The notes: generated from the letters alone by a model not told the origin. 64,000 bases of DNA from Halorubrum distributum JCM 10118 (GCF_000337335.1 NZ_AOJN01000049.1:81147-145146), one strand, 5' to 3'. Positions 16,851 through 25,795 are shown, counted from the stretch's first letter. Translations and numbers: made by a program.

Positions 16851-17420
16851 ATGACAGGCCGCGTGTTCCGACTTCATTCGACGCTCGAACTGCCCCTCGA
16901 AGACGTAGAGACGTACTTCGACGAAGACCCCGATCTGCCCCCGGAGATCGACGACATCGACATCACGCGTCGAAACAACACACTCATCATCAAGGCCCTG
17001 TCCGACGACGAGTCGATCAGCAAGTACACGCCCACGGCGCAGCTGAAGGCGTCGGTCACGGAGACCCGCGTCTGGGAGGAGGAGCCGCCGCGCGCCGGCG
17101 GCCCGCAGTGGATGGACGACGAGGAGGAAGAGATCCCCTCCGAGCTCGTCGAGTTCGCCTGCTTCAAGGGCGACCGCGAGACCGTCCTCCAGAACTCCGC
17201 GCTCCAGTACCCGATGTTTCGGGTGCTTCGCAAGATCGCGACGCTCTCCGAGAAGGGGACGCTGACCGCGATCACGGAGGAGGACGGGGAGCTGGAGGCG
17301 ACCCGCATTGTCGAGGGCGAGCCCCGCCCCGCCAGTATCGAGGTCGTCGAGAGCCCGCAGGGCGCGGGCGAGGGCGACGGCGGCGTCAACTGGCGCGACA
17401 ACGACTTCATCTCGGACTGA
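16851..17420 (+). CDS. conserved haloarchaeal protein of unknown function
   Basis: A 189-residue soluble acidic protein. It opens with MTGRVFRLHSTLELPLEDVE and has an alternating pattern suggestive of a mixed alpha/beta fold, then a helical region with VEFACFKGDRETVLQ and YPMFRVLRKIATLSEKG. It ends in a Gly/Asp tail. I believe it is a widely conserved haloarchaeal hypothetical family but cannot assign a function. The phrase FRVLRKIATLSEKGTLTAI looks like a helix followed by a wing, so DNA binding is possible but weakly supported. The stops of this gene and the next converge 26 bp apart. Confidence 0.75.
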   Translation: MTGRVFRLHSTLELPLEDVETYFDEDPDLPPEIDDIDITRRNNTLIIKALSDDESISKYTPTAQLKASVTETRVWEEEPPRAGGPQWMDDEEEEIPSELVEFACFKGDRETVLQNSALQYPMFRVLRKIATLSEKGTLTAITEEDGELEATRIVEGEPRPASIEVVESPQGAGEGDGGVNWRDNDFISD

Positions 17421-17446
17421 GACCGCCGCCGCGGCGTCGGCCGGCG

Positions 17447-18688
17447 TCAGCGGTCGGCCGGCGGCGTCGTCGTGCGACGGTTCATCGCGTCGAACCCGCC
17501 TTTTAAATCCGCGATCAGGTCGTCTACCCCTTCGATGCCGACCGACACGCGGAGCAACGTGTCCGAGATCCCGAGCGCTTCCCGCTCCGCGGGCGAGAGC
17601 GGTTCGTGAGTCATCGCGGCCGGCAGCTCGATCAGGCTCTCGACGCCGCCGACGGAGACCGCGAGCGTGAACTCCGTCAGCGCCTCGACGAACCGCTTCG
17701 CGTCGTCTATCGTCCCGTCGAGTTCGAACGAGAGGATCCCGCCGAATCCGGACATCTGCTCGCGGGCGAGCTCATGGTCGGGATGACTCGACAGCCCCGG
17801 GTAGTACACGTCGCTCACCTCCGCCCGTCCGTCGAGGAACTCGGCGACGGCCGTCGCGTTCGCCTCGTGTCTCTCCATCCGTGCGGCGAGCGTTTTGGTG
17901 CCGCGTAACACGAGGTAGCTGTCGAACGGGCCGCTCACCGCGCCCACGCCGACTCGCTGGAGGAACCGAATCTCCTCGGCCAGCGCGTCGTCATCGGTGA
18001 CGACCGCGCCGGCGATGGCGTCGGAGTGGCCGTTGAGATATTTCGTCGTACTGTGCGCGACGACGTCGGCGCCCAGTTCGAGCGGGCGCTGGAAGTACGG
18101 GCTCGCGAACGTGTTGTCCACGCCGAACAGCACGTCTCGGTCCGCGACCAGGTCGGCGATACCGGCGATGTCACACAGCGCGAGCTTGGGGTTCGTCGGC
18201 GACTCCATCCAGACGACGGCGGTCTCCTCGCGGAGCGCGGCCGCCACGTTCGCCGTGTCCGTCGCGTCGACGTACGTGACGTCGACGCCGAGGCGCGACC
18301 GGAACACGTCGTCGAGCATCCGACGGGTGCCGGCGTACAGGTCCTCGAAGGCGACGACGTGGTCGCCGGGGGTCAGTCGAGCGAGCAGCGTCGTGAATAT
18401 CGCCGCGGTGCCCGAGGCGAACGCGGCCCCGTGAGCGCCGCCTTCGAGCGCTGCGATTCTGGTCTCCAGCGCGTGTCGGGTGGGATTCGACAGCCGGCCG
18501 TAGACGAACTCGCCGGCGGCCGGGTCGACGTCATCCAGTCGCATCTCGGTGTCGAGGCCCGGCAGGGCGAACGTCGACGAGAGATGAATCGGCGAGACGA
18601 CGTCGCCCGCCTCGCTCCCGTTCTCGAACGGCTCTTCGCCCTCGGTGACGGTGAGCGTCTCGAACGTCGACTTCGATCGGTCTTCCAT
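17447..18688 (-). CDS. cystathionine gamma-synthase/lyase family PLP enzyme
   Basis: A 413-residue aminotransferase-fold enzyme of the transsulfuration family. The PLP lysine is Lys216 in AHSTTKYLNGHSD. The YGRLSNPT motif (about 63-70) and the EGGAHGAAFASGTAA cofactor-binding segment (about 82-96) are intact. Family members carry out cystathionine synthesis, cystathionine cleavage or O-acetylhomoserine sulfhydrylation; sequence alone does not separate these here. I start at the ATG at 18688 because TAATAGTTTATC (18713-18724) lies about 25-35 bp upstream on the minus strand; an earlier in-frame start at 18733 would lie beyond that promoter. Confidence 0.9.
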   Translation of the reverse strand: MEDRSKSTFETLTVTEGEEPFENGSEAGDVVSPIHLSSTFALPGLDTEMRLDDVDPAAGEFVYGRLSNPTRHALETRIAALEGGAHGAAFASGTAAIFTTLLARLTPGDHVVAFEDLYAGTRRMLDDVFRSRLGVDVTYVDATDTANVAAALREETAVVWMESPTNPKLALCDIAGIADLVADRDVLFGVDNTFASPYFQRPLELGADVVAHSTTKYLNGHSDAIAGAVVTDDDALAEEIRFLQRVGVGAVSGPFDSYLVLRGTKTLAARMERHEANATAVAEFLDGRAEVSDVYYPGLSSHPDHELAREQMSGFGGILSFELDGTIDDAKRFVEALTEFTLAVSVGGVESLIELPAAMTHEPLSPAEREALGISDTLLRVSVGIEGVDDLIADLKGGFDAMNRRTTTPPADR

Positions 18689-18712
18689 ACGCGGACTCCG
18701 ACGCATCGTCGC

Positions 18713-18724
18713 TAATAGTTTATC
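18713..18724 (-). promoter_or_regulatory. TATA box of the transsulfuration gene
   Basis: On the minus strand this reads GATAAACTATTA, 25-36 bp before the ATG at 18688, within a clearly AT-rich intergenic stretch. It decides the start of that gene. Confidence 0.5.
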
Positions 18725-18869
18725 ATTTTTCATTAATAATGCTGAATTCCCGGATAACTCGCGGGGATATTACTGTCGGATCGACAGATCGGCGCGTCCG
18801 GCAGCCGGCAGTCGACGGTCGTCAACCGGGACCGTCGACAATTTACGTAAGCCGGGCGTTCCCTCGCCA

Positions 18870-19586
18870 ATGACCGACGACTGGGTGAGCCTCTTTTCGG
18901 GGGGCAAGGACTCCTCGTGGGCGCTGTACCGCGCGCTGGAGGAGGGCCTCGACGTCTCGCGGCTCCTGACCGTCCACCCCGCCGGCGACTCGTACATGTA
19001 CCACACGCCGGCGACGGAGCTCGCCTCGCTCGCGGCCGAGAGCGTCGGGATCGACCTCGTCGAGGTGTCGCCCGACGACTTCGGCGCGGACGACGTCGAC
19101 GACGCCGGCGCGCAGGGCGACGCCGAGCTGGAGCCGATGGAGGCGGCGCTCCGCGAACTCGCCGCCGCGGACGACGTTGACCTCGCGGGCGTCACGGCCG
19201 GCGCGGTCGAGAGCGAGTTCCAGACGAACCGGATCCAAGCGATGTGCGACCGGCTCGGGATCGACCTGTTCGCCCCGCTGTGGCAGCGGGACCCGGTCGA
19301 ACTCGCGGAGGCGATGTTCGACGCCGGCTTCGAGATCCGGATCGTCCAGGTGGCGGCGTACGGGCTCGACGAGTCGTGGCTCGGCCGGCGGTTCGACGCC
19401 GACGCGCTCGACGAGCTGCTCGAACTCCGCGAGGAGTACGGCGTCCACCCGCTCGGCGAGGGCGGCGAGTTCGAGACGTACGTCGTCGACGGGCCGCACA
19501 TGGACCGCCGCATCGACCTGACCTACGACGCGGTGTGGGAGGGCGACCGCGGCCACGTCGAGATTCGGGACGCGCGCCTGGAGTGA
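18870..19586 (+). CDS. dph6: diphthine-ammonia ligase (Dph6)
   Basis: A 238-residue ATP-pyrophosphatase-type enzyme. The PP-loop SGGKDSS is at residues 10-16. GVTAGAVESEFQTNRIQAMC and FAPLWQRDPVELAEAMFDAGFE-like segments (kept short: FAPLWQRDPVELA) define the Dph6/MJ0570 family, followed by LGEGGEFETYVVDGP. Dph6 amidates diphthine to diphthamide, the last step of the modification of elongation factor 2. dph2, which acts first, lies 9 kb downstream in this window. TTTACG lies about 27 bp before the ATG. Confidence 0.9.
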   Translation: MTDDWVSLFSGGKDSSWALYRALEEGLDVSRLLTVHPAGDSYMYHTPATELASLAAESVGIDLVEVSPDDFGADDVDDAGAQGDAELEPMEAALRELAAADDVDLAGVTAGAVESEFQTNRIQAMCDRLGIDLFAPLWQRDPVELAEAMFDAGFEIRIVQVAAYGLDESWLGRRFDADALDELLELREEYGVHPLGEGGEFETYVVDGPHMDRRIDLTYDAVWEGDRGHVEIRDARLE

Positions 19587-19621
19587 GTCGAAGCGGTTCC
19601 TGAAGCGGTCGACTCTGTCCG

Positions 19622-20875
19622 CTACGGCCAGCTGCCGGCCTGATCGTACGCGTCCACGATCCGACCGATACCGACGACGTACGCCGCGGTGCGGAGGTTG
19701 TGGACGTCGTTCGATTCGTAGGTGTCGACGAGCGTGTCGAACGCGTCCGTGATCACGCGTTCCAGCTCCTCGTTGACGCGCTCCTCGGTCCAGCTGAACC
19801 GCTGTCGGTTCTGGACCCACTCGAAGTAGGAGACGGTGACGCCGCCCGCGTTCGCGAGGATGTCGGGAACGACGTGGACGTCGCGCTCCGCGAGCACGTC
19901 GTCGGCGTCGGGCGTCAGCGGTCCGTTGGCCGCCTCGACGACCAGCTTCGCGTCGACGTCCGCCGCGAGGTCCTCGTCGACCGCGTTCTCCAGCGCGGCC
20001 GGGACGAGGCAGTCGATGTCGAGCGTGAGCAGCTCGTCGTTGGTGATCTCCTCGGTGTCGGCGTAGCCCACCACCGAGCCGGTCTCGGCCTTGTGCGATT
20101 TCACGTCGCGCGGGTCGAGACCGTTCGGGTCGTGGATCCCGCCCGAGGAGTCGGAGACCGCGACCACGCTCGCGCCGAGGTCGTCGAGCAGCGCAGCGGC
20201 GACCGACCCGGCGTTACCGTACCCCTGGACGGCGACCGTCGCGCCCGAGAGGTCGCGGTCGAGCCAGTCGAACGCCTCGCGGGCGGACAACGCCACGGAG
20301 CGGCCGGTCGCCTCGACGCGCCCCTCGCTCCCGCCGGAGTCGAGCGCCTTCCCCGTGATGACGCCCGGCGCGGTGGTGTTCTCGAGGGTCTCGTAGGTGT
20401 CTTTGATCCAGTTCATCTCCCGCTGGCCGGTGTTGACGTCCGGCGCGGGGACGTCGCGGTCCTCGCCGATCAGGGGCCGGAGCTCCGTCGCGAACGCCCG
20501 GGTGAGCCGTTCAAGCTCGGTCTCCGAGTAGTCGGCCGGATCGATCGCGATCCCTCCTTTCCCGCCGCCGTAGGGAACGTCGACGACGGCGCACTTGTAC
20601 GCCATCCAGCCGGAGAGCGCCTTCACCTCGTCGCGGGTGACGCCCGGGTGATAGCGGATTCCGCCCTTGTACGGCCCTCGGTCGCCGTTGAACTGCGAGC
20701 GGTACGCGCGGACGGTCTCCAGCGAGCCGTCGTCGCGCTCGAACGTCAGGTTCGTCTCTAACACCCGCTCCGGGTTCTTCAGGCGCTCGATGACGCCCGG
20801 GTCGGCGTCGACGACCGCCGCGGCGTCGTCCACCTGCTCTCGCAGACTCTCGAACGGGTTCGCCTCAGAAGACAT
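19622..20875 (-). CDS. gdhA: glutamate dehydrogenase (Glu/Leu/Phe/Val family)
   Basis: 417 residues, the normal length of haloarchaeal hexameric GDH. The N-terminal substrate domain has [13 protein letters not shown] and [13 protein letters not shown] with catalytic Lys106 and the binding Lys94 in MAYK. The C-terminal Rossmann domain has [28 protein letters not shown] and [17 protein letters not shown] are family hallmarks. The enzyme interconverts glutamate and 2-oxoglutarate plus ammonia; coenzyme preference cannot be read here. The ATG at 20875 gives [11 protein letters not shown], the usual beginning. Confidence 0.96.
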   Translation of the reverse strand: MSSEANPFESLREQVDDAAAVVDADPGVIERLKNPERVLETNLTFERDDGSLETVRAYRSQFNGDRGPYKGGIRYHPGVTRDEVKALSGWMAYKCAVVDVPYGGGKGGIAIDPADYSETELERLTRAFATELRPLIGEDRDVPAPDVNTGQREMNWIKDTYETLENTTAPGVITGKALDSGGSEGRVEATGRSVALSAREAFDWLDRDLSGATVAVQGYGNAGSVAAALLDDLGASVVAVSDSSGGIHDPNGLDPRDVKSHKAETGSVVGYADTEEITNDELLTLDIDCLVPAALENAVDEDLAADVDAKLVVEAANGPLTPDADDVLAERDVHVVPDILANAGGVTVSYFEWVQNRQRFSWTEERVNEELERVITDAFDTLVDTYESNDVHNLRTAAYVVGIGRIVDAYDQAGSWP

Positions 20876-20963
20876 ACCATCACGTGCCGGCGGCCGGAGG
20901 TTAACTGTGACGACCGGAACGGAAATTGTGTGTGTCGACACCGCACACAGCGACTCCGAAAGT

Positions 20964-21030
20964 GCGGACGGGCGACTCGAAGGCAGCGCGGACGGGCGAC
21001 TCGAAGGCGGCGCGGACGGGCGACCCGGCC
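20964..21030. repeat. 24-bp direct repeat, nearly three copies
   Basis: The unit GCGGACGGGCGACTCGAAGG plus four bases is repeated at 20964, 20988 and, partly, 21012. It lies between the gdhA start and the stop of the CitE-like gene. Slippage origin is likely; no function seen. Confidence 0.8.
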
Positions 21031-21906
21031 TCAGCGGTCGCCGTCGGGCGCTCGGTCGAGGATCCGCTCCGCCTGGGCGATCAGCGGCGCGTCGATCATC
21101 TCGCCGTCGACCCGGAAGACGGCTCGGCCCTCCCGCTCCGCCTCGTCGCGCGCGTCGAGGACGGCCTCGGCCCACTCCACGTCCTCGGGGTCCGGCGTGA
21201 ACGCCTCGGTGATCGGCGCCACCTGCGCCGGGTGGATCGCGAGCTTGCCGTCGTAGCCGAGCCGCCGCGCGAACGCCGCGTCCTCGCGGAGGCCGGCCTC
21301 GTCGGAGAAGTCCGTGTACACGGTGTCGATCGCGTCGACGGCGGCCGCGCTCGCCGCGAGGACGACGTGCTCGCGGGCGTACAGCACCTCCGTCCCCTCG
21401 TCGGTCCGGGTCGCCCCCACGTCGGCGGCGAGGTCCTCGGCGCCGAACACGAGCGCGTCCGTCGCGTCCGCCGCCGCGATCGACTGCGCGGAGAGCACCC
21501 CCGCCGCGGTCTCGACGAGCGCGAACACGGCCGGGTCGCGCCCGCGCTCGGCGCACAGGTCGGCAACGCGCTTGACCCGATCCGCGGCCTCGACCTTCGG
21601 GAGCATCACGGCGTCGAGGCGGACGCCGCCGGTCCCGTCGCCAGTCCCGTCCTCGCTACCTCTCCCCAGCACGCCGTCGAGGTCGGCCGCGGGCGATTCG
21701 GCGGTCAGCCGGACGCAGACCTCCGCGTCCGGATCGAAGGCTGGGTCCGCGAGCACCTCGCGGACCGCCGCCCTCGCCTCGTCCTTCCGCCCGGGGGCGA
21801 CGGCGTCTTCGAGGTCGAAGCAGATCACGTCGGCGCCGGCGCCGGGCGCCTTCCGCATGAGGTCGGGGCTGTCGCCGGGCGAGAACAGCAGACTTCGTCT
21901 GGCCAT
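21031..21906 (-). CDS. CitE/HpcH-HpaI family CoA-ester lyase or thioesterase
   Basis: A 291-residue TIM-barrel protein. [38 protein letters not shown] and [10 protein letters not shown] are the CitE-like hallmarks. Glu in ALVETAAGV and Asp in [11 protein letters not shown] are the Mg-binding positions. Relatives include malyl-CoA/beta-methylmalyl-CoA lyase, malyl-CoA thioesterase and citramalyl-CoA lyase. In haloarchaea such enzymes serve the methylaspartate cycle, but sequence here does not choose among them. A MaoC-type protein is encoded divergently across the E3 repeat, and this pairing is seen elsewhere. Confidence 0.88.
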   Translation of the reverse strand: MARRSLLFSPGDSPDLMRKAPGAGADVICFDLEDAVAPGRKDEARAAVREVLADPAFDPDAEVCVRLTAESPAADLDGVLGRGSEDGTGDGTGGVRLDAVMLPKVEAADRVKRVADLCAERGRDPAVFALVETAAGVLSAQSIAAADATDALVFGAEDLAADVGATRTDEGTEVLYAREHVVLAASAAAVDAIDTVYTDFSDEAGLREDAAFARRLGYDGKLAIHPAQVAPITEAFTPDPEDVEWAEAVLDARDEAEREGRAVFRVDGEMIDAPLIAQAERILDRAPDGDR

Positions 21907-21958
21907 GTCGAGGCCTCCCCGCCGGCGGACATAAATCGTGGGCGTCCAAGCTGGATCA

Positions 21959-22315
21959 TTTATAAATAAACGAGGAAGATGCGGTGGCGCGTGCCGGTGA
22001 GCGGCCGACAGGCCGCGAACCGCACGCGCGAGGGAGTCGCTGGCGCCGGCGGCGCCAGCGACGAGGCTGGGGAGGTGTGAGGTGCCGTGCGGTCGCGGAT
22101 GGGTGGGACTCAAAGGGGCAGCCGCGAGGAGCCCGTAGGTGACGCAAGCACCGCAGCGAAGGAACGGAGTGACTGAGTGAGGAGCGCAGCGAGCGTACGG
22201 GCTCCTCGCGGCTGGGGCTTTGGCGGTGTTCGCCGTCGAGTCGCCAACCACGTATCGCCGAGCGGCTGGGGCTTTGGCGGTGTTCGCCGTCGAGTCGCCA
22301 ATAGCCATTTATAAA
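21959..22315 (+). repeat. structured intergenic repeat, copy E3 (best-folded copy)
   Basis: This copy is bounded by perfect TTTATAAA at 21959-21966 and 22308-22315. Helices: 22001-22006 with 22011-22016; perfect 12-bp stem 22036-22047 with 22051-22062 around a GGC loop; perfect 18-bp long-range helix 22120-22137 with 22196-22213. The terminal unit beginning CTGGGGCTTTGGCGGTGTT occurs twice (22212-22245 and 22265-22298), each with a GGCG/CGCC mini-hairpin. It fills the divergent gap between the CitE-like and MaoC-like genes, and its right-hand TATA-like end could drive the latter. Confidence 0.92.
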
Positions 22316-22404
22316 TGAACGGCTGGAATTTGGGCGGAGTCACCGCGGATGACTCCCCAGTAAAGAGCGGTACCGATTTCACCTCACCGGCTGACCGGGA
22401 AGTC

Positions 22405-22953
22405 ATGCCCGGACTGTACTACGAGGAGTTCGAGGTCGGCGAGACCATCGACCACGCGAAGCGACGGACGGTGAGCGAGGCCGACAACCAGCGCTTCTGC
22501 GACATGACGATGAACCAGCAGCCGCTCCACCTCGACGCGGACTTCGCGGGCGAGACGCAGTTCGGCGAGCGGCTGGTGAACGGGCTGTACACCATGTCGC
22601 TCGCGGTCGGTCTCACCATCCCGGAGACGACCGACGGCACCATCGTCGCGAACCTCTCGTACGACGACGTCGAACACCCGAACCCCGTCTTTCACGGCGA
22701 CACGATCCGCGCGCGCTCGACGGTCACCGACAAGCGGGAGACGAGCGACGGCGAGCGCGGCGTCGTCACCATGCGCGTGGAGGCGTTCAAGATCGTCGAC
22801 GGCGACGACGTTCTCGTCTGCGAGTTCGAGCGAACGGTCCTCTCCGAGAAGCGGCCGGAGGGCGACGCGGACGATGCGGAGGACGGGGGCGACGCGGATG
22901 ATGCGGAGGACGGGGGCGACGCGGACGATGCGGACGACGAGGCCGCTCCGTAG
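22405..22953 (+). CDS. MaoC-like (R)-specific enoyl-CoA hydratase family protein
   Basis: A 182-residue single hot-dog domain (about 1-150). MPGLYYEEFEVGETIDHAKR and the block TMNQQPLHLDADFA, GERLVNGLYTMSLAVGL are typical; Asp/His/Asn residues of the hydratase-type site appear in this region. The C-terminus (about 155-182) is made of an acidic nine-residue repeat (DADDAEDGG). I start at the ATG at 22405, where homology begins; an in-frame ATG at 22315 lies inside the TATA-like end of repeat E3 and adds 30 residues of unlike composition. Likely substrates are short or dicarboxylic enoyl-CoA esters handled with the adjacent CitE-like enzyme. Confidence 0.88.
   Translation: MPGLYYEEFEVGETIDHAKRRTVSEADNQRFCDMTMNQQPLHLDADFAGETQFGERLVNGLYTMSLAVGLTIPETTDGTIVANLSYDDVEHPNPVFHGDTIRARSTVTDKRETSDGERGVVTMRVEAFKIVDGDDVLVCEFERTVLSEKRPEGDADDAEDGGDADDAEDGGDADDADDEAAP
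22864..22941. repeat. 27-bp in-frame tandem repeat
   Basis: GACGCGGACGATGCGGAGGA plus seven bases is repeated at 22864 and 22891, with a third partial unit at 22918. It encodes the acidic DADDAEDGG tail of the MaoC-like protein, and its number probably varies between strains. Confidence 0.85.
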
Positions 22954-22965
22954 CCCCCGCCGGCG

Positions 22966-23562
22966 TCAGTCCTCCTCGTCCGCCAACAGCAGCCCGAGGT
23001 AGGAGGTCCGGACCTGATCGTCCGCGTCGAGCCCGAGCCGGTCGAGCGCCGCGACCGCCGCGTCGCGCGCCGCGTCGACCTCGCTTTCCGCCTCGACTTC
23101 CCGCTCGATCTCGACGTACTCGTCGAGCCCGGTGACGGCGTCGAGCGTCACCGTGAACCCGTCGTACGACCAGAACTCGCGGCGCTTCTCCACCGTCGCG
23201 GCCGGATCGAAGCCGAGCCCGGAGAGGACCGCGGCAAGCGCCTCGCCGTCGTCGACGCCCGTCTCGTGTTCGGTGCGCGTCTTCGAGGCCTCCTCGAGGA
23301 GCGGTCCCTTGTAGGTGACCGTCGCCGCCGGATCGGGCGCCGCCACCGACTCGCCGTCATCCGCCGCCGACACGCCGGCCTCCGCCAGCGGCGTCTCCCG
23401 TCGGATCCGGAGCGCCTCGTCGGTCTCGGCGAACTCGCGGTGCGGCGCGTCGTAGTAGGTGTCGCGCTGGCGGCGCGCGTCGACGCGCTCGGCGCCGGCC
23501 TCGCGGAGGCGCTCCCGCGTCGCCTCCAGGTCGGCTGGGACCTTGATCTCGACCTCGTACAT
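22966..23562 (-). CDS. class IV adenylate cyclase-like CYTH domain protein
   Basis: A 198-residue CYTH-fold protein with the starting EIK motif (YEVEIKV), DTYYDAPHREFAETDEALRIR with its Arg pair, TYKGP, and VEKRREFW later on. The acidic and basic residues that line the triphosphate tunnel are present. The closest named relatives are CyaB of Aeromonas and thiamine triphosphatases; in archaea the substrate is probably an inorganic or nucleoside triphosphate, not proven. The ATG at 23562 is preceded at about -25 by a CTTATGAA box, so it is likely leaderless. A 28-residue charged insertion lies near residue 80. Confidence 0.88.
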   Translation of the reverse strand: MYEVEIKVPADLEATRERLREAGAERVDARRQRDTYYDAPHREFAETDEALRIRRETPLAEAGVSAADDGESVAAPDPAATVTYKGPLLEEASKTRTEHETGVDDGEALAAVLSGLGFDPAATVEKRREFWSYDGFTVTLDAVTGLDEYVEIEREVEAESEVDAARDAAVAALDRLGLDADDQVRTSYLGLLLADEED

Positions 23563-23738
23563 GCCCGGGGATGCGACCGGGGCGTTCATAAGCGACGCGG
23601 GACTCCGCGGGCTCAGCGCCCGGTCGACGGGACCCGCTCGTCGGCCGCCGCGCGCCCCGAACCGCCGCTGTCGCCCGTTCGTCGGCGGCCTTCGGGCCGA
23701 ACCGTGCTTCTTAAGGGTGTAACAGGTGACGTTCGGGT

Positions 23739-24674
23739 ATGAGCGATCAGGAGCAAGCGGACGCGGCCGACGAGGCCGAGGAGAGCGAGACCGAGACTGA
23801 CGCCGGCGGACTCGAAGACGGCGACTTCGTCCGCGTCGCGTACACGATCCGAACGGCCGACGACGGCCGCGTCATCGACACGACCGACGAGGAGACGGCC
23901 GAGGACGCCGAGATCGACGTCGACGAGTACGAGTTCGAGCCCCGAATCATCGCGCTCGGCGCCGGCCACGTGTTCCCCACCGTCGAGGAGGCGTTCGTCG
24001 GCGGCGCCGTCGGCGACGAGGGCACGGTCGACGTCCCCGCCGAGGACGCCTTCGGCGAGTACGACCCCGACGAGGTCGAGACGGTCAAGGCCGACAAGAT
24101 TCCGGAGGACGACCGCTACCCCGGCGCGCAGGTCCAGATCGACAACCAGCAGGGCCACCTCGAGACGATCATCGGCGGCCGCGCCCGCGTCGACTTCAAC
24201 CACCCGCTGGCCGGCGAGGACCTCGAGTACGAGTACGAGATCATCGAAGCCATCGACGACCGCGAGGAGCAGGCGTCCGGCATGCTCGGGATGTACCTCC
24301 AGGAGGCGCCCGAGGTCCGCATCGAGACGGTCACCGAGGAGGAAGAGACCGTCACGGAGGACGACGACGGCGAGGAGACCGTCGAGACCGAAGAGGTCGA
24401 GAAGGACGTCCTCTACGTCACCGCGACGCAGGCGATGCAGATGAACCAGCAGTGGATGTTCCAGAAACAGCAGATCGCCCAGGACCTCATGGACCGTCTC
24501 GATCTCGACCGCGTCGTGATCGAGGAGGTCATCGAGGGCGGCGGCATGGGCGGTCTCGGCGGCATGATGGGCGGCATGGGCGGCGCCGGCGCGGGCGACG
24601 TCGACATCGAGGAGGCGCTCGAGGACGTCGACGTCGACGCCGACGAGATCGTCGACGAGATCGACGAAGAGTAG
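23739..24674 (+). CDS. FKBP/SlyD-type peptidyl-prolyl isomerase
   Basis: 311 residues. FVRVAYTIRTADDGRVIDTT starts the FKBP domain (about 28-175), interrupted by an insert-in-flap of SlyD type, with ALGAGHVFPTVEEAFVGGAVG and HPLAGEDLEYEYEIIEAID. The long C-terminal extension (about 180-311) has Gln/Met-rich helices (QAMQMNQQWMFQKQQIAQDL) and a Gly/Met stretch before an acidic end. This long form is standard for haloarchaea. It should act as a folding catalyst and holdase in the cytosol. CTTAAGG lies about 27 bp before the ATG. Confidence 0.93.
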   Translation: MSDQEQADAADEAEESETETDAGGLEDGDFVRVAYTIRTADDGRVIDTTDEETAEDAEIDVDEYEFEPRIIALGAGHVFPTVEEAFVGGAVGDEGTVDVPAEDAFGEYDPDEVETVKADKIPEDDRYPGAQVQIDNQQGHLETIIGGRARVDFNHPLAGEDLEYEYEIIEAIDDREEQASGMLGMYLQEAPEVRIETVTEEEETVTEDDDGEETVETEEVEKDVLYVTATQAMQMNQQWMFQKQQIAQDLMDRLDLDRVVIEEVIEGGGMGGLGGMMGGMGGAGAGDVDIEEALEDVDVDADEIVDEIDEE

Positions 24675-24783
24675 TCGACTCCGCTTCTCTACCCACCCGA
24701 TTCTCGCGTTTTTCCTTCCCGGCGAGCGACCGGTCCGACCGGCGAACGGAGCCCTTTTGCCCGGCGACGCGCCCACACCGAGT

Positions 24784-25044
24784 ATGGAGATCGAACGGGC
24801 ACGCGAGGACGCGCTCGTCGCCGGGGTCGCGGGCGCGGCGACGGTCGCGATCGCGCTGCTGTCGAGTTTCACCGGCGTCGTCTCTGTCGCGACGCTCCCG
24901 ACGCTGGCGCCGCTCGCCGTGTACGCGCTGTACCTCTTCTCGCGGAAGGGCGGACCGTACGGAGCCGCGGACACCGCGCGGAACTGGGCGGTCGCGGCGG
25001 CCGTCGTCGGCGCGGTCGTCCTCCTCGCGTCCGCCGTGCTATAG
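24784..25044 (+). CDS. small three-span membrane protein
   Basis: An 86-residue protein with three hydrophobic segments (about 12-32, 36-55 and 65-84) and an intervening FSRKGGPYG loop. No family recognised. The ATG at 24784 gives a charged MEIERARED start before the first span. It converges with the ATPase gene 26 bp downstream. Confidence 0.7.
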   Translation: MEIERAREDALVAGVAGAATVAIALLSSFTGVVSVATLPTLAPLAVYALYLFSRKGGPYGAADTARNWAVAAAVVGAVVLLASAVL

Positions 25045-25070
25045 GCTCGGAGCGCCGACGAACGGCCGCG

Positions 25071-25691
25071 TCAGGCGATGTCTCGGCTCGTGTCGACGGC
25101 GACCTCGTCGGTGAGCTTCAGCTTCAACGGCTCTTCGAGGGCGGCGCCGCCCCGGAACTTGGGGATGACGAGCCGGTTCGCGATCTCGGTCCCGGTGACG
25201 GTGGTTCGCAGGTCGAACACCACGTCCGCGACCTGTTCCGTGACGCGCCGCGTCCGCGGGTCCTCGCCGCCGCGGAGCGCGTGGAGCAGCGCGACGCCCC
25301 CGGCGTCGACCACCCGTGACCGCACGTCGTCGAGGAACTCCGCGTACGCCGCCGGGGACGCGCTCTCTTCTACCGGCCCCACGGAGTCGACGATCAGCGT
25401 GCCCTCCTCGGGGAGGTCGTCGGACAGCGACGCCAACTCGTCGAGATCGCCGGCGTCCTCCGTGGCCTCGACGGTCGTCTCCTCGTCTCCGTCGCGACTG
25501 AGCGCCGCCGCCACCGCGCCGGCGGACCGGACGGTTGTCAGGTAGCGGCACTGCCGGACCCGGGCGAACCGGTTTAAGATGAGCTCGGACTGACTGTCGG
25601 GGTTCGCCTTCAACACGACGACGCTACCGCTCGGGAGCCCCCCGCCGAACTGTCGGTCCAGCACCGAGATCCCAGTCGGAAGCGTCTCCAT
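25071..25691 (-). CDS. RecA/KaiC-like ATPase-fold protein without a canonical Walker A
   Basis: 206 residues. METLPTGISVLDRQFGGGLPSGSVVVL is the opening of RadA/KaiC-type ATPases, but the P-loop is replaced by KANPDSQSELIL, which lacks the GKT/S lysine. A Walker-B-like strand GTLIVDSVGPV follows. ATP binding is therefore doubtful. Haloarchaea have many such degenerate RecA-like proteins, some near signalling genes. Here it follows the ParA-like ATPase gene on the same strand, 104 bp apart at the chosen ATG; an in-frame GTG at 25811 would overlap that gene. Confidence 0.8.
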   Translation of the reverse strand: METLPTGISVLDRQFGGGLPSGSVVVLKANPDSQSELILNRFARVRQCRYLTTVRSAGAVAAALSRDGDEETTVEATEDAGDLDELASLSDDLPEEGTLIVDSVGPVEESASPAAYAEFLDDVRSRVVDAGGVALLHALRGGEDPRTRRVTEQVADVVFDLRTTVTGTEIANRLVIPKFRGGAALEEPLKLKLTDEVAVDTSRDIA

Positions 25692-25795
25692 ACGATCGCT
25701 GCCGCCTGTGGACGTTTGGGTCTGTCGATGGCGGCTCTCTCGGCCGCTCGTGACCCCGTCGTCCGCCGTTTCGGCGCCGCCGGTGGGGTAGATCC

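Noticed and set aside
20964..21030. CRISPR-like array
   Set aside because: Direct 24-bp repeats without spacers; no cas genes in the window.
22315..22404. N-terminal extension of the MaoC-like protein to the ATG at 22315
   Set aside because: Starts within the TATA-like end of E3, has different composition and no family similarity.
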